From Novosphingobium panipatense (GTDB lineage Bacteria > Pseudomonadota > Alphaproteobacteria > Sphingomonadales > Sphingomonadaceae), in the NCBI RefSeq assembly GCF_002149965.1, contig NZ_MSQB01000006.1, positions 62,288 to 126,287 on the forward strand: a stretch of DNA of 64,000 nt, given 5' to 3'. Below are positions 55,495 to 64,000 of the stretch, in pieces. The stretch's first letter is position 1; each line of letters starts with the position of its first letter. A program made the position numbers and the translations under genes. Below the pieces are notes generated by a model, which did not search any database, had not been told where the DNA came from, and saw nothing but the letters and a program-made list of their open reading frames with translations.

Positions 55495-56810
55495 CGGCGG
55501 ACGACAGGGACGCCTTGCTGGAAAAGGCCGCCGAACGCTTTGGCACTCCCTGCTTCGTCTACCTCACTGCACCGATCGAGCAACGCATCGACCAGTTGCG
55601 CGACAGCTTCGGCGGCGCGCTGGAACTCAGCTACGCGGTCAAGAGCAATCCCAACCCGGCCCTGCTGGAATGGCTGTCGGGCCGGATCGAGCAACTCGAT
55701 ATTTCCTCGGCCGGAGAACTGCGCCTGGCTCAGGAAGCCGGGTGGGACACCGCGCTGCTGAGCTTCACCGGCCCGGGCAAGCGCGAGGTGGAGATAGAGG
55801 AGGCGATCCGGGCCGGGGTGGGCCATCTCGTGATCGAATCCCTGCGCGAGGCAAGACTGGCCGACAGCATCGCGCGCAGCCTGGGCAAAGTTCAGCCCGT
55901 GCTGGTCAGGATCTCGCCTGCCAGCCTGCCCAAGGGGTTCGGCGACCAGATGGCGGGCCGTCCCACGCCTTTCGGCATCGACGTTGAAGAAGCCGACGCC
56001 GCCCTGGCGGCGATCGTCGCTCTTCCCGGCCTCCGACTTGCAGGCCTGCACAGCTATGCCGGGACCCAGTGCCTCAAGGCCGAAGCGATCGCGGAAACCT
56101 ATCGCCATCTGCTCGGCCTGTTCGACCGGCTCTGTTCCACGCATGACATCGTACCCGAAATGCTGGTCCTGGGTTCCGGGCTCGGCGTTGCCTACCATGA
56201 GAACGACACGCCGCTGGACCTCTCCGCCGTCTCCGCGGCCTTCCTGCCCGCACTTGCAGACCTGAAGAACCTGTCCCGCTATGCCGAGACCCGGATAGTG
56301 CTGGAACTGGGGCGATACCTGGTTTCAGAGGCAGGCTACTTCGTGACGCGCGTGATTTCCACCAAGCTATCGCGCGGACGGCATATCGCCATCTGCGACG
56401 GCGGCATGAACAACCATCTTCCCGCCTCCGGTCATTTCGGCATGGTGGTGCGCCGGAATTATCGGATGCATCGGCTCGGCCAGAGGGAAGACGACGAACT
56501 GGAGGCTGTCGATGTGGTCGGGCCGCTTTGCACGTCGATAGACCGGCTCGCGAGCGGCGTGGAACTGCCTCGCCTTGCGGAGGGCGATCTCCTCGCCGTT
56601 CACAACAGCGGCGCCTACGGCCTGACCGCCAGTCCGGTTCACTTCATCAGCCATCCTCTGCCGGAGGAAGTCATGATCGTGGCCGATACCCTGCTGCGCA
56701 TTACCCGGCCGCTCGGGAAAGTCGTGAGCCGCTACGGGCATCTTGCGGGGATCGAGGAAGCGGCTCTGGTCGATGCCGGGCATCCCGCTGCGGCCAACCA
56801 GAACCTGTGA
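55491..56810 (+). CDS. PLP-dependent decarboxylase, exosortase-A-system-associated type
   Basis: 439 aa from GTG at 55491. Fold-III (alanine racemase/ODC/DAPDC) decarboxylase: Schiff-base Lys K51 in ELSYAVKSNPNP, DISSAGELRLAQEAG, PLP phosphate-site region LGSGLGVAYHENDTP, and dimer-site Cys VVGPLCTSIDRLA and HNSGAYGLTAS. Members decarboxylate ornithine-, lysine- or diaminopimelate-like substrates. Here it probably makes an amine, possibly while the substrate is on the ACP. Overlaps the ACP gene (GTGA) and the hydrolase gene downstream. Confidence 0.92.
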   Translation: MTADDRDALLEKAAERFGTPCFVYLTAPIEQRIDQLRDSFGGALELSYAVKSNPNPALLEWLSGRIEQLDISSAGELRLAQEAGWDTALLSFTGPGKREVEIEEAIRAGVGHLVIESLREARLADSIARSLGKVQPVLVRISPASLPKGFGDQMAGRPTPFGIDVEEADAALAAIVALPGLRLAGLHSYAGTQCLKAEAIAETYRHLLGLFDRLCSTHDIVPEMLVLGSGLGVAYHENDTPLDLSAVSAAFLPALADLKNLSRYAETRIVLELGRYLVSEAGYFVTRVISTKLSRGRHIAICDGGMNNHLPASGHFGMVVRRNYRMHRLGQREDDELEAVDVVGPLCTSIDRLASGVELPRLAEGDLLAVHNSGAYGLTASPVHFISHPLPEEVMIVADTLLRITRPLGKVVSRYGHLAGIEEAALVDAGHPAAANQNL

Positions 56811-57850
56811 TCCGGCAGGGCGCCCTTCTCCTGGGCGCCGCGATCCTGACGGCGCCCGCCGAGAAGGTTCCGCTGAACTCGGTGCCCATATCCGCTCCAG
56901 GACTGCCGGTTTCACGAGGGGGCACATCGCGCGCAGGTCTGCTTACCACGAGCAAGGCCGCCATCCCTGTGGCACTATCCCCCGCTCGCCCCTTCTACCT
57001 CGGCTCCGGCGCGGAAGACCGGGCGCGGGCGATCGATTGTCTCGCCGCTGCGGATTACTACGAGGCGGGCAGCGACGCGGCAGGGCAGCGGGCGGTGGCG
57101 CAGGTCGTGCTCAACCGGGTCCGCCATGCCGCATTCCCCGCCACGATCTGCGGCGTCGTCTTTGCCGGAGCCGAACGCGTGACGGGATGCCAGTTCACTT
57201 TCACGTGCGACGGTTCGCTCGATCGGCGGCGACCTTCGCGCCGTGACTGGCGGCAGGCCAGAGAGACGGCTGCGGAAATGCTGCTCGGCCGGGTCGAAGG
57301 GACGGTAGGCGAAGCGACCCACTACCACACCGACTGGGTCAGCCCGCCGTGGGACCGTGAGATGGACAAGCTCGCCGTGGTCGATACCCACCTGTTCTTT
57401 CGCTGGCGGGGAAGTATCGGTGCCTCTGCCGCCTTCAACCGGCGCTATCTCGGCGGCGAGCCCCGGATTGCCCGTCTCGCAAATCTCTCCATGGCCCATG
57501 TCGGCACAGATCCAGACGAGGATGCCTTACCGGCATTATCGGAAAACAGCGACGCGCCGAAAGCGTTGGCAGCGTCGGAACCCGGTCTGTTTCTCGTCAC
57601 GCTTCCGGCCCATGCTCCGACGACCTTCTTGGACATCGCCGAGCAGCGCTGTGCCGGACTGGAAGAGTGCCGCTTCATTGGCTGGACCGACCCTTCGCGC
57701 CGCGCGCGGAGCCTCCCGCTTTCGGGAAACTCGGTCGACGCCATGTCCTTCTCGTTCGTGCGCCGCCCCGGCGCGCCTGACAAAGCGCTATGGAACTGCA
57801 GCGAATTCGCGGTTAAACAACCGCAGCAGTGCATGATGCGAGGATCGTGA
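56807..57850 (+). CDS. Cell-wall hydrolase SleB-like
   Basis: 347 aa from GTG at 56807 (GTGA overlap). A short N-terminal hydrophobic segment (QGALLLGAAILTAPA) suggests export. Hydrolase_2/SleB domain: CLAAADYYEAGSDAAGQRAVAQVVLNRVR, FPATICGVVFAGAERVTGCQFTFTCDG, THYHTDWVSPPWDREMDKL. It cleaves peptidoglycan glycan strands; here it may open the wall for the export apparatus. The C-terminal 100 aa are unassigned. It ends the plus operon. Confidence 0.88.
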   Translation: MIRQGALLLGAAILTAPAEKVPLNSVPISAPGLPVSRGGTSRAGLLTTSKAAIPVALSPARPFYLGSGAEDRARAIDCLAAADYYEAGSDAAGQRAVAQVVLNRVRHAAFPATICGVVFAGAERVTGCQFTFTCDGSLDRRRPSRRDWRQARETAAEMLLGRVEGTVGEATHYHTDWVSPPWDREMDKLAVVDTHLFFRWRGSIGASAAFNRRYLGGEPRIARLANLSMAHVGTDPDEDALPALSENSDAPKALAASEPGLFLVTLPAHAPTTFLDIAEQRCAGLEECRFIGWTDPSRRARSLPLSGNSVDAMSFSFVRRPGAPDKALWNCSEFAVKQPQQCMMRGS

Positions 57851-58238
57851 TGCGGAGAGACCCGCGTTTCCACATCCTTGCTGGTTGATTGCAAGATATC
57901 TCCGCGCAGAAACACTTCGTAATATTTCCGCACAAGGAAAGAAACGAAGCATGGCCAGATTCGGATCCGACGAAATTGGAGATCCGTATACGATAAAATG
58001 GCTACGGCCCGTGATGGCGACTGCGGTCGCTTCCGAGCCGCTTGGCACTGCTCCCGCCCTCACCGAGTCCCGTCCCGGGCTCAGTGTCGGGAACGCCGCC
58101 TCCCGCAGCTGGTAACGATCAACCGCCGAACGCACGCACGCCACACGGCAGCCGTTCGATGCAGCGACTTTACCGGCAAACCACAGGCGCCGTTTGCCAA
58201 GCCGCGCCGGAAAACCTACATCTGTGCATGAAGAGACG
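57851..58238. other. Intergenic region upstream of the two-component system
   Basis: 388 bp, lower GC near 57890-58000. A possible 54-codon ORF (57951-58115, AAGGAAAG before the ATG) is not supported by any recognisable sequence. It probably holds the promoter of the response regulator. Confidence 0.4.
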
Positions 58239-59027
58239 ATGAACAACACGACAGCCCCCATCTATCGCCATCTCGACGACGGCCCGATGCCCACCCCGAC
58301 GATCCTGTTGGTGGAAGACGACGGCCCCCTGCGCACCCTGACCGCCCGCGCCTTGCGCCAGAGCGGCTTCAATGTGCTCACCGCCGCCACCGGCGCGGAA
58401 ATGTGGGTGACCTTGCGCGAAGGCCCGGTCAGCCTGGTCGTACTGGACATCATGCTTCCCGGCACCAGCGGCTTCGACCTGTTCCGCCGCCTGCGCCGCG
58501 AATGCGACATTCCGGTGATCTTCATCAGCGCCCGGGGCAGCGAGGAAGACCGCGTGCTCGGCCTCGAACTGGGCGCGGACGACTATCTCGCCAAACCTTT
58601 CAGCACTCGTGAACTCGCCGCCCGCGTCAGTGCGGTACTGCGCCGTGGCGGCAACAATCCCGCGACCGCCGAATTCAACGGAAGCGATACCGTCGCCGAT
58701 GGCCGCACCCCCGAATCGATCCATTTCGAGGGCTGGAATCTCTCCATGGCGCGACGTGAACTGCGCTCTCCCACCGGCGCCATGGTCGATCTGACCGGTG
58801 CCGAATTCGACCTGCTGGCCACATTCCTGGCCTATCCCCAGCGCGTGCTGGGCCGTGAACGCCTGATCGAGCTTTCGCGCTCGCGCCTGGGCGACAGTTC
58901 GGACCGCAGCGTCGACGTCCTCGTCAGCCGCCTGCGCCGCAAGCTCCAGGCGGAAGGCGCGGAATCGCCGATCGTCACCGTTCGCGGTGTCGGCTACATG
59001 TTCAAGGCCGAGGTCACGCGCGCCTGA
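58239..59027 (+). CDS. OmpR/PhoB-family response regulator
   Basis: 262 aa from the ATG at 58239. Receiver with acidic pocket D27-D28 (LLVEDDGPLRTL) and phosphoacceptor D70 (VVLDIMLPGTSG), conserved Lys in GADDYLAKPF; C-terminal winged helix with LTGAEFDLLATFLAYPQRVLGRERL and SRSVDVLVSRLRRKLQAEG-like signature (DRSVDVLVSRLRRKL). It overlaps the histidine kinase (TGATG). OmpR-like regulators of this pattern control envelope or osmotic genes. Confidence 0.95.
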   Translation: MNNTTAPIYRHLDDGPMPTPTILLVEDDGPLRTLTARALRQSGFNVLTAATGAEMWVTLREGPVSLVVLDIMLPGTSGFDLFRRLRRECDIPVIFISARGSEEDRVLGLELGADDYLAKPFSTRELAARVSAVLRRGGNNPATAEFNGSDTVADGRTPESIHFEGWNLSMARRELRSPTGAMVDLTGAEFDLLATFLAYPQRVLGRERLIELSRSRLGDSSDRSVDVLVSRLRRKLQAEGAESPIVTVRGVGYMFKAEVTRA

Positions 59028-60352
59028 TGAACTTGCGCCGGTTCCGTCTGTTCCGGCGCTTCGGCCTGCCCGAACGGCTGATTGCAGTCCTCCTGCTGGT
59101 CTTCGTCATCGACGTGATCTGCAACACGGTGCTGTTCGAACGTGCCAACACGTTCGAACTGCGCCGGGACGATGCCCAGCGCATTGCCGAGAACCTGGTA
59201 CTGGCCAGCCGCGCCATCGAGCATGCCGATACGGATGACCGCCAGACCGTCACATCCGCGCTCAGCACTGCGCAGTTCTCGCTTCGCCTGAACGAACAGG
59301 GCAGGCGCTATCGCGGTTCTCTGGGCCTTGCCAACTTGCGCGCGCAAGTGATCGAGATGGCCCCGGAACTGGCACATAGCGATCTCGAACTGCACCTCGA
59401 ATCCATTCCTCGCGAGGGCAATATCGGCGGCTCCCTGCGGCTGACCAACGGTGCGGTGCTCGATTTCAGGACCCATGCCCGGTCGGCCTGGAACCTCAGC
59501 ATCGGCCGCTTCGCCAGCCTGGTCCTGCCCACCCTGCTGCTCATTTCACTGGCCTGGCTGCTTCTGCGCGCCGCGCTCAACCCGCTGCGTTCGCTGATCC
59601 GCGCCACCCGGCATTTCGGCGTAGGCCCGCCGCGCCTCGTGCCCGAACGCGGCCCCGACGAAATGCGCGAACTGATCCGCGCCATGAACGAGATGCAGGA
59701 GCGCATCCACCAGTCGCTGCTCGATCGCACCCACACTATGTTGGCCATCGGCCACGACCTGAAAACCCCGCTCTCGCGGATGCGGCTGCGGCTCGACGAC
59801 GGGGATATCGATCCCGTGGTCCGCGACGGCATCAATCACGACATCGACGAGATGCGGATGCTGCTCGATTCGATCCAGGCCTATGTCGATACCGGCGGCA
59901 CCCAGATCCCCGCCGAGCGCATCGATCTTGCCATCATGGCCGAAACCCTTGTCGATACCGCCGCCGACCGCGGCGCCAACGCCAGTTATTCGGGGCTTTC
60001 GAGCCTGGAGATCATGGCGCGCCCGGTTTCGATCCGCCGCGCACTCTCGAACCTGATCGAGAATGCGCTGCACTATGGCGGCAACGTCCGCGTCGGTTTG
60101 CGCCGGGACGGCGGCGCTGCGGAAATCACCGTGGATGACGACGGCCCCGGCATTCCCGAAGACCGCATCACCGATGCCCTGCAACCTTTCGTCCGGCTCG
60201 ATACCGCCCGCGCCCGCGATACCGCAGGCATGGGTCTGGGCCTGCCGATCGTGCGCAAGGCGGTGCGGCTCGAAGGCGGTACGCTGGATCTAAGGAACCG
60301 GCCCGAGGGCGGCCTTCGCGCAACGATTCGCCTTCCTCTCGCAAAGAACTGA
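59027..60352 (+). CDS. Sensor histidine kinase (EnvZ-like)
   Basis: 441 aa. Two TM segments (17-35, 163-181) bracketing a periplasmic domain of about 125 aa, HAMP linker LNPLRSLIRATRHFG, H-box with phospho-His H243 (AIGHDLKTPLSRMRL), N-box NLIENALHYG, G1 VDDDGPGIP, G2 GMGLGLPIV. Complete and presumably active with the partner receiver. Signal unknown. Confidence 0.95.
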   Translation: MNLRRFRLFRRFGLPERLIAVLLLVFVIDVICNTVLFERANTFELRRDDAQRIAENLVLASRAIEHADTDDRQTVTSALSTAQFSLRLNEQGRRYRGSLGLANLRAQVIEMAPELAHSDLELHLESIPREGNIGGSLRLTNGAVLDFRTHARSAWNLSIGRFASLVLPTLLLISLAWLLLRAALNPLRSLIRATRHFGVGPPRLVPERGPDEMRELIRAMNEMQERIHQSLLDRTHTMLAIGHDLKTPLSRMRLRLDDGDIDPVVRDGINHDIDEMRMLLDSIQAYVDTGGTQIPAERIDLAIMAETLVDTAADRGANASYSGLSSLEIMARPVSIRRALSNLIENALHYGGNVRVGLRRDGGAAEITVDDDGPGIPEDRITDALQPFVRLDTARARDTAGMGLGLPIVRKAVRLEGGTLDLRNRPEGGLRATIRLPLAKN

Positions 60353-60629
60353 AGCACGCTCCTTCCATCGCTCTCACGGGGCGTTCAATCCAAGCGCTTG
60401 TTATAGTTCGGCAATGCCCGGAAACATTTCTCGCGTGCTCGGGAAATCACCAGAAACTGCGGCCTTTTCCTGAATTGCCGTTCATCTACGCTGCATCGCA
60501 GCAACATTTCCTGACAATGGGGCACGACGGGCGACAACAGCGATCCGTAACTTTCATCACCAAGCTCCGCGCCCGTCCCCCCATCCCCTCCGGCGCGCGG
60601 AGCACCTGAAACAAGGAAAGGTGACGAGA

Positions 60630-61319
60630 GTGAATGAACTGATCGGACGCGTCTTCCACTTCGAGAAGACCATTTTCCCCGCCAGCAGCGAACTGTTCGG
60701 CAAATTGGCCAACGAAGGCCAGGAGCCCAAGGCCCTGATGATCTCCTGCGCGGACTCGCGTATCGTGCCGGAACAGATCATGCAGGCCCAGCCGGGCGAC
60801 CTCTTCGTCTGCCGCAACGCTGGCAACATGGTGCCGCCTTACGCTACCCAGAACGGTGGCGTGACCTCCACCGTGGAATATGCCGTTGCCGCCCTCGGCG
60901 TGCGCGACATCATCATCAGCGGCCACTCGGGCTGCGGCGCCATGAAGGCGCTGAGCGACCCGACCGGCCTTGAGACCATGCCCAACGTGGCCGCCTGGCT
61001 CAAGCACGGCGCCGCCGCCGAGCACATCGTCAGCACCTGCCACGGCGATCTCGAAGGCAACGACCGCGTCCGCGCGATCACCCTCGAAAACATTATCGCG
61101 CAGATCAGCCACTTGCGCACGCACCCCTCGGTCGCCGCGGCCATCGCGCGCGGCGAAATGACGCTGCACGGCTGGTTCGTGGACATTCACGCCGGTCAGG
61201 TCCTCGGCCTCGACGGCGACACCGGCCAGTTCGTGCCGCTGCGTGAAGACAGCCCGCTGCCCGTGGCACTCGCCGCCAAGGCGCGTTTCGGCACCGAACT
61301 GGCTGAGGCAGCGGAGTGA
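60630..61319 (+). CDS. Beta-class carbonic anhydrase
   Basis: 229 aa from the GTG at 60630, 7 nt after AAGGAAAGG (a GTG at 60621 lies too close to that site). Zinc-ligand pattern C40-x-D42-x-R44 (MISCADSRIVPE), followed by H and C in SGHSGCGAMKAL. It interconverts CO2 and bicarbonate. The overlapping SulP gene (GTGA) suggests that it works with an anion/bicarbonate transporter. A GC-rich leader of 270 bp precedes it. Confidence 0.95.
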   Translation: MNELIGRVFHFEKTIFPASSELFGKLANEGQEPKALMISCADSRIVPEQIMQAQPGDLFVCRNAGNMVPPYATQNGGVTSTVEYAVAALGVRDIIISGHSGCGAMKALSDPTGLETMPNVAAWLKHGAAAEHIVSTCHGDLEGNDRVRAITLENIIAQISHLRTHPSVAAAIARGEMTLHGWFVDIHAGQVLGLDGDTGQFVPLREDSPLPVALAAKARFGTELAEAAE

Positions 61320-62860
61320 CCTCCCCCGCTGCCACCTCTCTGGAGGCAAGCCGGAGTGGGCCTTTCGCCCACTTCGGCCGGGACTTCACGGCATCGATCG
61401 TGGTGTTCCTGGTGGCCATGCCCCTCTGCATGGGGATTGCCATCGCTTCGGGCGTGCCCCCTGAAAAGGGGCTCGTGACCGGCATTATCGGCGGCCTCGT
61501 GGTCGGCCTTCTGGCAGGTTCGCCTCTCCAGGTGAGCGGGCCGGCGGCCGGCCTTGCCGTTATCGTCTTCGAATTCGTGCGCGAGCACGGCCTGGAAGCA
61601 CTCGGCCCGGTGCTGCTGCTTGCAGGCGTGTTCCAGCTTGTCGCCGGCGCCCTGCGTCTCGGCGGTCTGTTCCGCGCCATCAGCCCGGCCGTAGTCCACG
61701 GCATGCTCGCCGGTATCGGCGCGCTGATCGTCATCGGCCAGTTCCACATCCTCTTCGACCAGAAGCCGATGTCGAGCGGGCTGGAGAACATGGCGATGAT
61801 GCCCGCCCGCGTTCTCGGTCTCGATCCCGGCAATATCGCATCCACCGAACTCGCGCTTATGCTCGGTGTGCTGACGATGGCCGTCATGCTCGGATGGGAA
61901 AAGGTTCGCCCCAAGAGCATGGGGCTGGTCCCCGGCGCCCTGCTCGGTGTCGTCGCGGCAACCGCTGTAGCCTGGACCATGGGCCTCGACGTCGCCCGTA
62001 TCGCCGTACCGGAATCGATCGGTGCGGCGTTCACGCTGCCGACCGACCGCGGCTGGTTTGCCCCTCTCGGCAATCCGGCACTGATTATCGCCGCCCTGGC
62101 GATCGCCTTCATCGCCAGCGCCGAGACGCTGCTTTCGGCCGCCGCGGTCGATCGCATGCATGACGGCGTGCGCACCAAGTACGACAAGGAACTGCGCGCC
62201 CAGGGCATCGGCAACCTGCTCTGCGGCGTGTTCGGCGCGCTGCCGATGACGGGCGTGATCGTGCGCAGCTCTGCCAACGTGCAAGCCGGCGCCCGGACCC
62301 GTCTCTCGACGATCCTGCACGGCACCTGGATCCTCGGCTTCATTGCACTGCTGCCCTGGCTTCTGCGCGAAGTGCCGATGGCAGCCCTGGGCGGCGTCCT
62401 CGTGGTGACCGGCTGGCGCCTGGTAAGCCTCAGCCATGTCCGCCACCTGTTCCACAACTACGGCGCGTTTCCGGCCGCGATCTGGGCAGTGACGTTCGTT
62501 CTCGTGGTCACTACCGACCTCCTGACCGGCGTTCTCGCAGGTCTGGCCCTTACCGTGCTTGAACTCGCCCCGCACTTCCGCAACCTGAAGCTCAATGTCG
62601 AAGAGCATGAGGCCGGAGAAGCGACGCGTCTCGCCCTTGGCGGCGGCGCAACCTTCCTGGGGCTTACCCGCCTCAACAAGGTGCTGGAAAAGCTGCCGCA
62701 CGGCCGCCCGGTCCATCTCGACCTCGGGCAACTGAAAGTCATGGACCATACGACGGCCGAAACCATCAGCGAATGGCTCAACCGTCGCCGTCAGAGCGGC
62801 CATGCAGACCGCGTGACCGGCCCCGCGCCAATCCTGCGGCCGCTACCCGTGGCGGCATGA
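61316..62860 (+). CDS. SulP-family transporter (likely bicarbonate/sulfate)
   Basis: 514 aa starting at GTG 61316. SulP pattern in the first spans: FLVAMPLCMGIAIASGVPPEKGLVTGIIGGLVVG, SGPAAGLAVIVFEFV, and SAETLLSAAAVDRMHDG; about 11 TM segments, then a C-terminal STAS-like region (VHLDLGQLKVMDHTTAETIS). Translational overlap with a carbonic anhydrase points to bicarbonate or anion uptake (BicA-like) rather than sulfate, but the substrate is an inference from context. Confidence 0.9.
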   Translation: MTSPAATSLEASRSGPFAHFGRDFTASIVVFLVAMPLCMGIAIASGVPPEKGLVTGIIGGLVVGLLAGSPLQVSGPAAGLAVIVFEFVREHGLEALGPVLLLAGVFQLVAGALRLGGLFRAISPAVVHGMLAGIGALIVIGQFHILFDQKPMSSGLENMAMMPARVLGLDPGNIASTELALMLGVLTMAVMLGWEKVRPKSMGLVPGALLGVVAATAVAWTMGLDVARIAVPESIGAAFTLPTDRGWFAPLGNPALIIAALAIAFIASAETLLSAAAVDRMHDGVRTKYDKELRAQGIGNLLCGVFGALPMTGVIVRSSANVQAGARTRLSTILHGTWILGFIALLPWLLREVPMAALGGVLVVTGWRLVSLSHVRHLFHNYGAFPAAIWAVTFVLVVTTDLLTGVLAGLALTVLELAPHFRNLKLNVEEHEAGEATRLALGGGATFLGLTRLNKVLEKLPHGRPVHLDLGQLKVMDHTTAETISEWLNRRRQSGHADRVTGPAPILRPLPVAA

Positions 62861-62880
62861 CCGAGCCTCACTTCTCGTAA

Positions 62881-62908
62881 GACGCGGACACCCTCACGTC
62901 CGCGTCCC
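62881..62908 (+). repeat. Inverted repeat (hairpin) after the SulP gene
   Basis: GACGCGGAC faces GTCCGCGTC across an 8-nt loop, 20 bp after the SulP stop. It is the first of two tandem hairpins; without a T-run it may protect the mRNA end. Confidence 0.6.
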
Positions 62909-62915
62909 TCTCCTT

Positions 62916-62957
62916 ACCGGGCGGTCCTTCAGAAGGTCCGCCCGGTTTCTTTTTGGG
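62916..62957 (+). terminator. Intrinsic terminator
   Basis: ACCGGGCGGTCCTTC pairs with GAAGGTCCGCCCGGT (one T-T mismatch), then a T-rich run TTCTTTTT. This strong hairpin ends the carbonic anhydrase-SulP transcript. Confidence 0.85.
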
Positions 62958-63010
62958 CCGCTGGGCTTTCATGAAAACATTTTTGTTACAAAACGGGCTG
63001 TACAGGCAAA

Positions 63011-63028
63011 ATTTCTGCATGTAGAAAT
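63011..63028. promoter_or_regulatory. Near-perfect 18-bp palindrome upstream of porin gene
   Basis: ATTTCTGCATGTAGAAAT reads as its own reverse complement with one mismatch at the centre. It lies about 100 bp before the porin ATG in AT-rich sequence where the promoter is expected; a candidate operator. Confidence 0.35.
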
Positions 63029-63125
63029 GTCCACGTCTGCACGAAACAGGCCCGCCATGAATGCAGGGTCCGGCTGCAGGCCGCAGGATGGAACGCGACA
63101 ACAGTCAACATGAGGGCGTTCCATT

Positions 63126-63974
63126 ATGAAAATCCGTCTTGCCGCAGGCCTTTTGGGCCTTGCCGCGTCCGGTCTGGCATTCTCCGCTCCCGCAATGGCC
63201 CAGGAAGAGGCCCCGAGCGAGATTACCGTATCCGGCACCGTCGGCCTCGTATCCGACTATCGTTTCCGCGGCGTCTCGCAGACCGACAAGGAAATGGCCG
63301 TTCAGGGCGGCATCACCGTTTCGCATGAAAGCGGCGTCTACGTCGGCACCTGGGCCTCGAACCTTTCGGGGTGGGGAACCTTCGGCGGCTCCAATATGGA
63401 ACTCGACCTCGTGGGCGGCTTCGCCACCGAAATCACCAGCGGCGTGAAGCTGGACGTCGGCCTGACCTGGTACATGTATCCGGGCGGCGCTTCCGACACC
63501 GATTTCGCCGAACCCTATGTGAAGCTTTCCGGCGCCGTCGGCCCGGCCAACCTCCTTGTCGGCGTCGCCTATGCACCCAAGCAGCAGGCACTGGGCAAGG
63601 TCTACGCCAGCGGCGCGGACTATGCCGACGGCATCGGCAACTTCGGCGCCAAGACCGACAACGTCTATCTCTGGGTCGACGGCAACACCGCCATCCCGGA
63701 TACCCCGCTGACCCTCAAGGCGCACTTCGGCTACTCGAACGGTAACTCCGGCCTCGGCCCCAACGGTACCAGCGTCGCGCCTACCGGCGAATATCTCGAC
63801 TGGATGCTGGGTGCCGACCTTGCGCTTGGCCCCGTCACCCTGGGCGTCGCCTATGTCGATACCGACATCTCGAAGTCGCAGAGCGCCTACCTGCAGCCGA
63901 ACTTCTCTTCGACGAAGAACGGATCGCAGATTGCCGGTTCCACCGTTCTCTTCTCGGTCGGTGCCAGCTTCTGA
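63126..63974 (+). CDS. TorF-family putative porin
   Basis: 282 aa from the ATG at 63126. Signal peptide MKIRLAAGLLGLAASGLAF...AMAQ, then an outer-membrane barrel. The beginning ITVSGTVGLVSDYRFRGVSQTDKEMAVQGGI and GVYVGTWASNL are the hallmarks of the 'TorF putative porin' (TIGR02001-like) family; it ends with the C-terminal Phe (VGASF) typical for barrel insertion. Transported solute unknown. The next gene is beyond the window. Confidence 0.92.
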   Translation: MKIRLAAGLLGLAASGLAFSAPAMAQEEAPSEITVSGTVGLVSDYRFRGVSQTDKEMAVQGGITVSHESGVYVGTWASNLSGWGTFGGSNMELDLVGGFATEITSGVKLDVGLTWYMYPGGASDTDFAEPYVKLSGAVGPANLLVGVAYAPKQQALGKVYASGADYADGIGNFGAKTDNVYLWVDGNTAIPDTPLTLKAHFGYSNGNSGLGPNGTSVAPTGEYLDWMLGADLALGPVTLGVAYVDTDISKSQSAYLQPNFSSTKNGSQIAGSTVLFSVGASF

Positions 63975-64000
63975 TAGCGCACTGAGTTGAACCTTTGAAT

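Noticed and set aside
38316..57850. Exosortase (XrtA/EpsH) or PEP-CTERM gene expected from the ligase-ACP-decarboxylase module
   Set aside because: I looked through all membrane proteins in the island; the candidates are a flippase and a Wzy/ligase, and none shows exosortase Cys/Arg/His motifs.
57951..58115. 54-codon ORF before the response regulator
   Set aside because: It has a possible ribosome site, but the sequence shows no domain, signal peptide or context; kept only as a note.
1..64000. tRNA, rRNA, CRISPR array, IS element or phage genes
   Set aside because: No regular direct repeats, transposase motifs, tRNA-like cloverleaf ends or integrase motifs were noticed; a tool search would be needed to exclude a degenerate copy.

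Overview
The window is high-GC DNA with dense, often 4-nt-overlapping genes and many GTG starts. Gene content (NasA-CysJ fusion nitrate reductase, MesX/MesD methionine synthase, TorF-type porin, a Wza/Wzc/BY-kinase locus with AMP-ligase/ACP/PLP-decarboxylase genes, SulP plus carbonic anhydrase) suggests a sphingomonad-like alphaproteobacterium (Novosphingobium/Sphingobium type). The genus is inferred from gene content only. I saw no rRNA, tRNA, IS element or CRISPR array.

Left part (1-23 kb): a partial SAM methyltransferase; a PRC-barrel membrane protein; a lipoprotein L,D-transpeptidase; a decayed secreted-protein gene; then a cobalamin-riboswitch-controlled mesX-mesD operon (B12-independent, folate-independent methionine synthesis) with a perfect 32-bp palindrome touching its promoter. 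A five-gene glycosyltransferase cluster (5.9-10.9 kb, minus) includes a phosphoribosyltransferase-HAD protein. Next come an acyltransferase, three small or stress-type genes, a NasA-CysJ fusion nitrate reductase preceded by an attenuator-like hairpin, an outer-membrane protein, a secreted unknown, a second acyltransferase and two LuxR-type regulators.

Centre (22.4-57.9 kb): one large surface-polysaccharide island made of back-to-back operons. The minus operon 38.3->22.4 kb holds a 2OG-Fe(II) oxygenase, two GT2 enzymes, an NRPS (formyltransferase, half condensation domain, adenylation domain carrying an inserted luciferase-like monooxygenase, PCP), a PKS (KS-AT-KR-DH-ACP-TE, with a Cys-nucleophile TE), a further GT2 and the Sfp-type phosphopantetheinyl transferase that would activate the carriers. 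The plus operon 38.4->41.1 kb has a GT4 and a Wzx flippase. The minus operon 45.1->41.0 kb has a WecG/TagA GT, a clan GH-A-like hydrolase and a Wzy/ligase. The plus operon 45.3->50.5 kb has Wza, an outer-membrane barrel, a Wzc/GumC chain-length protein, a CpsD-type kinase and a PhyH-like oxygenase. A divergent pair follows: a GT4 (minus) and the operon 52.0->57.9 kb (plus), with GT61, hexapeptide acetyltransferase, AMP-ligase, ACP, PLP decarboxylase and SleB-like hydrolase. The most notable idea is that a two-module NRPS-PKS line (probably glycine plus one extender unit, N-formylated and oxidised) is built into a Wzx/Wzy polysaccharide locus, so its product may decorate the polymer.

Right part (58-64 kb): an OmpR/EnvZ-like two-component system, a beta-carbonic anhydrase translationally overlapped with a SulP transporter (likely bicarbonate handling), a strong terminator, and a TorF-family porin.
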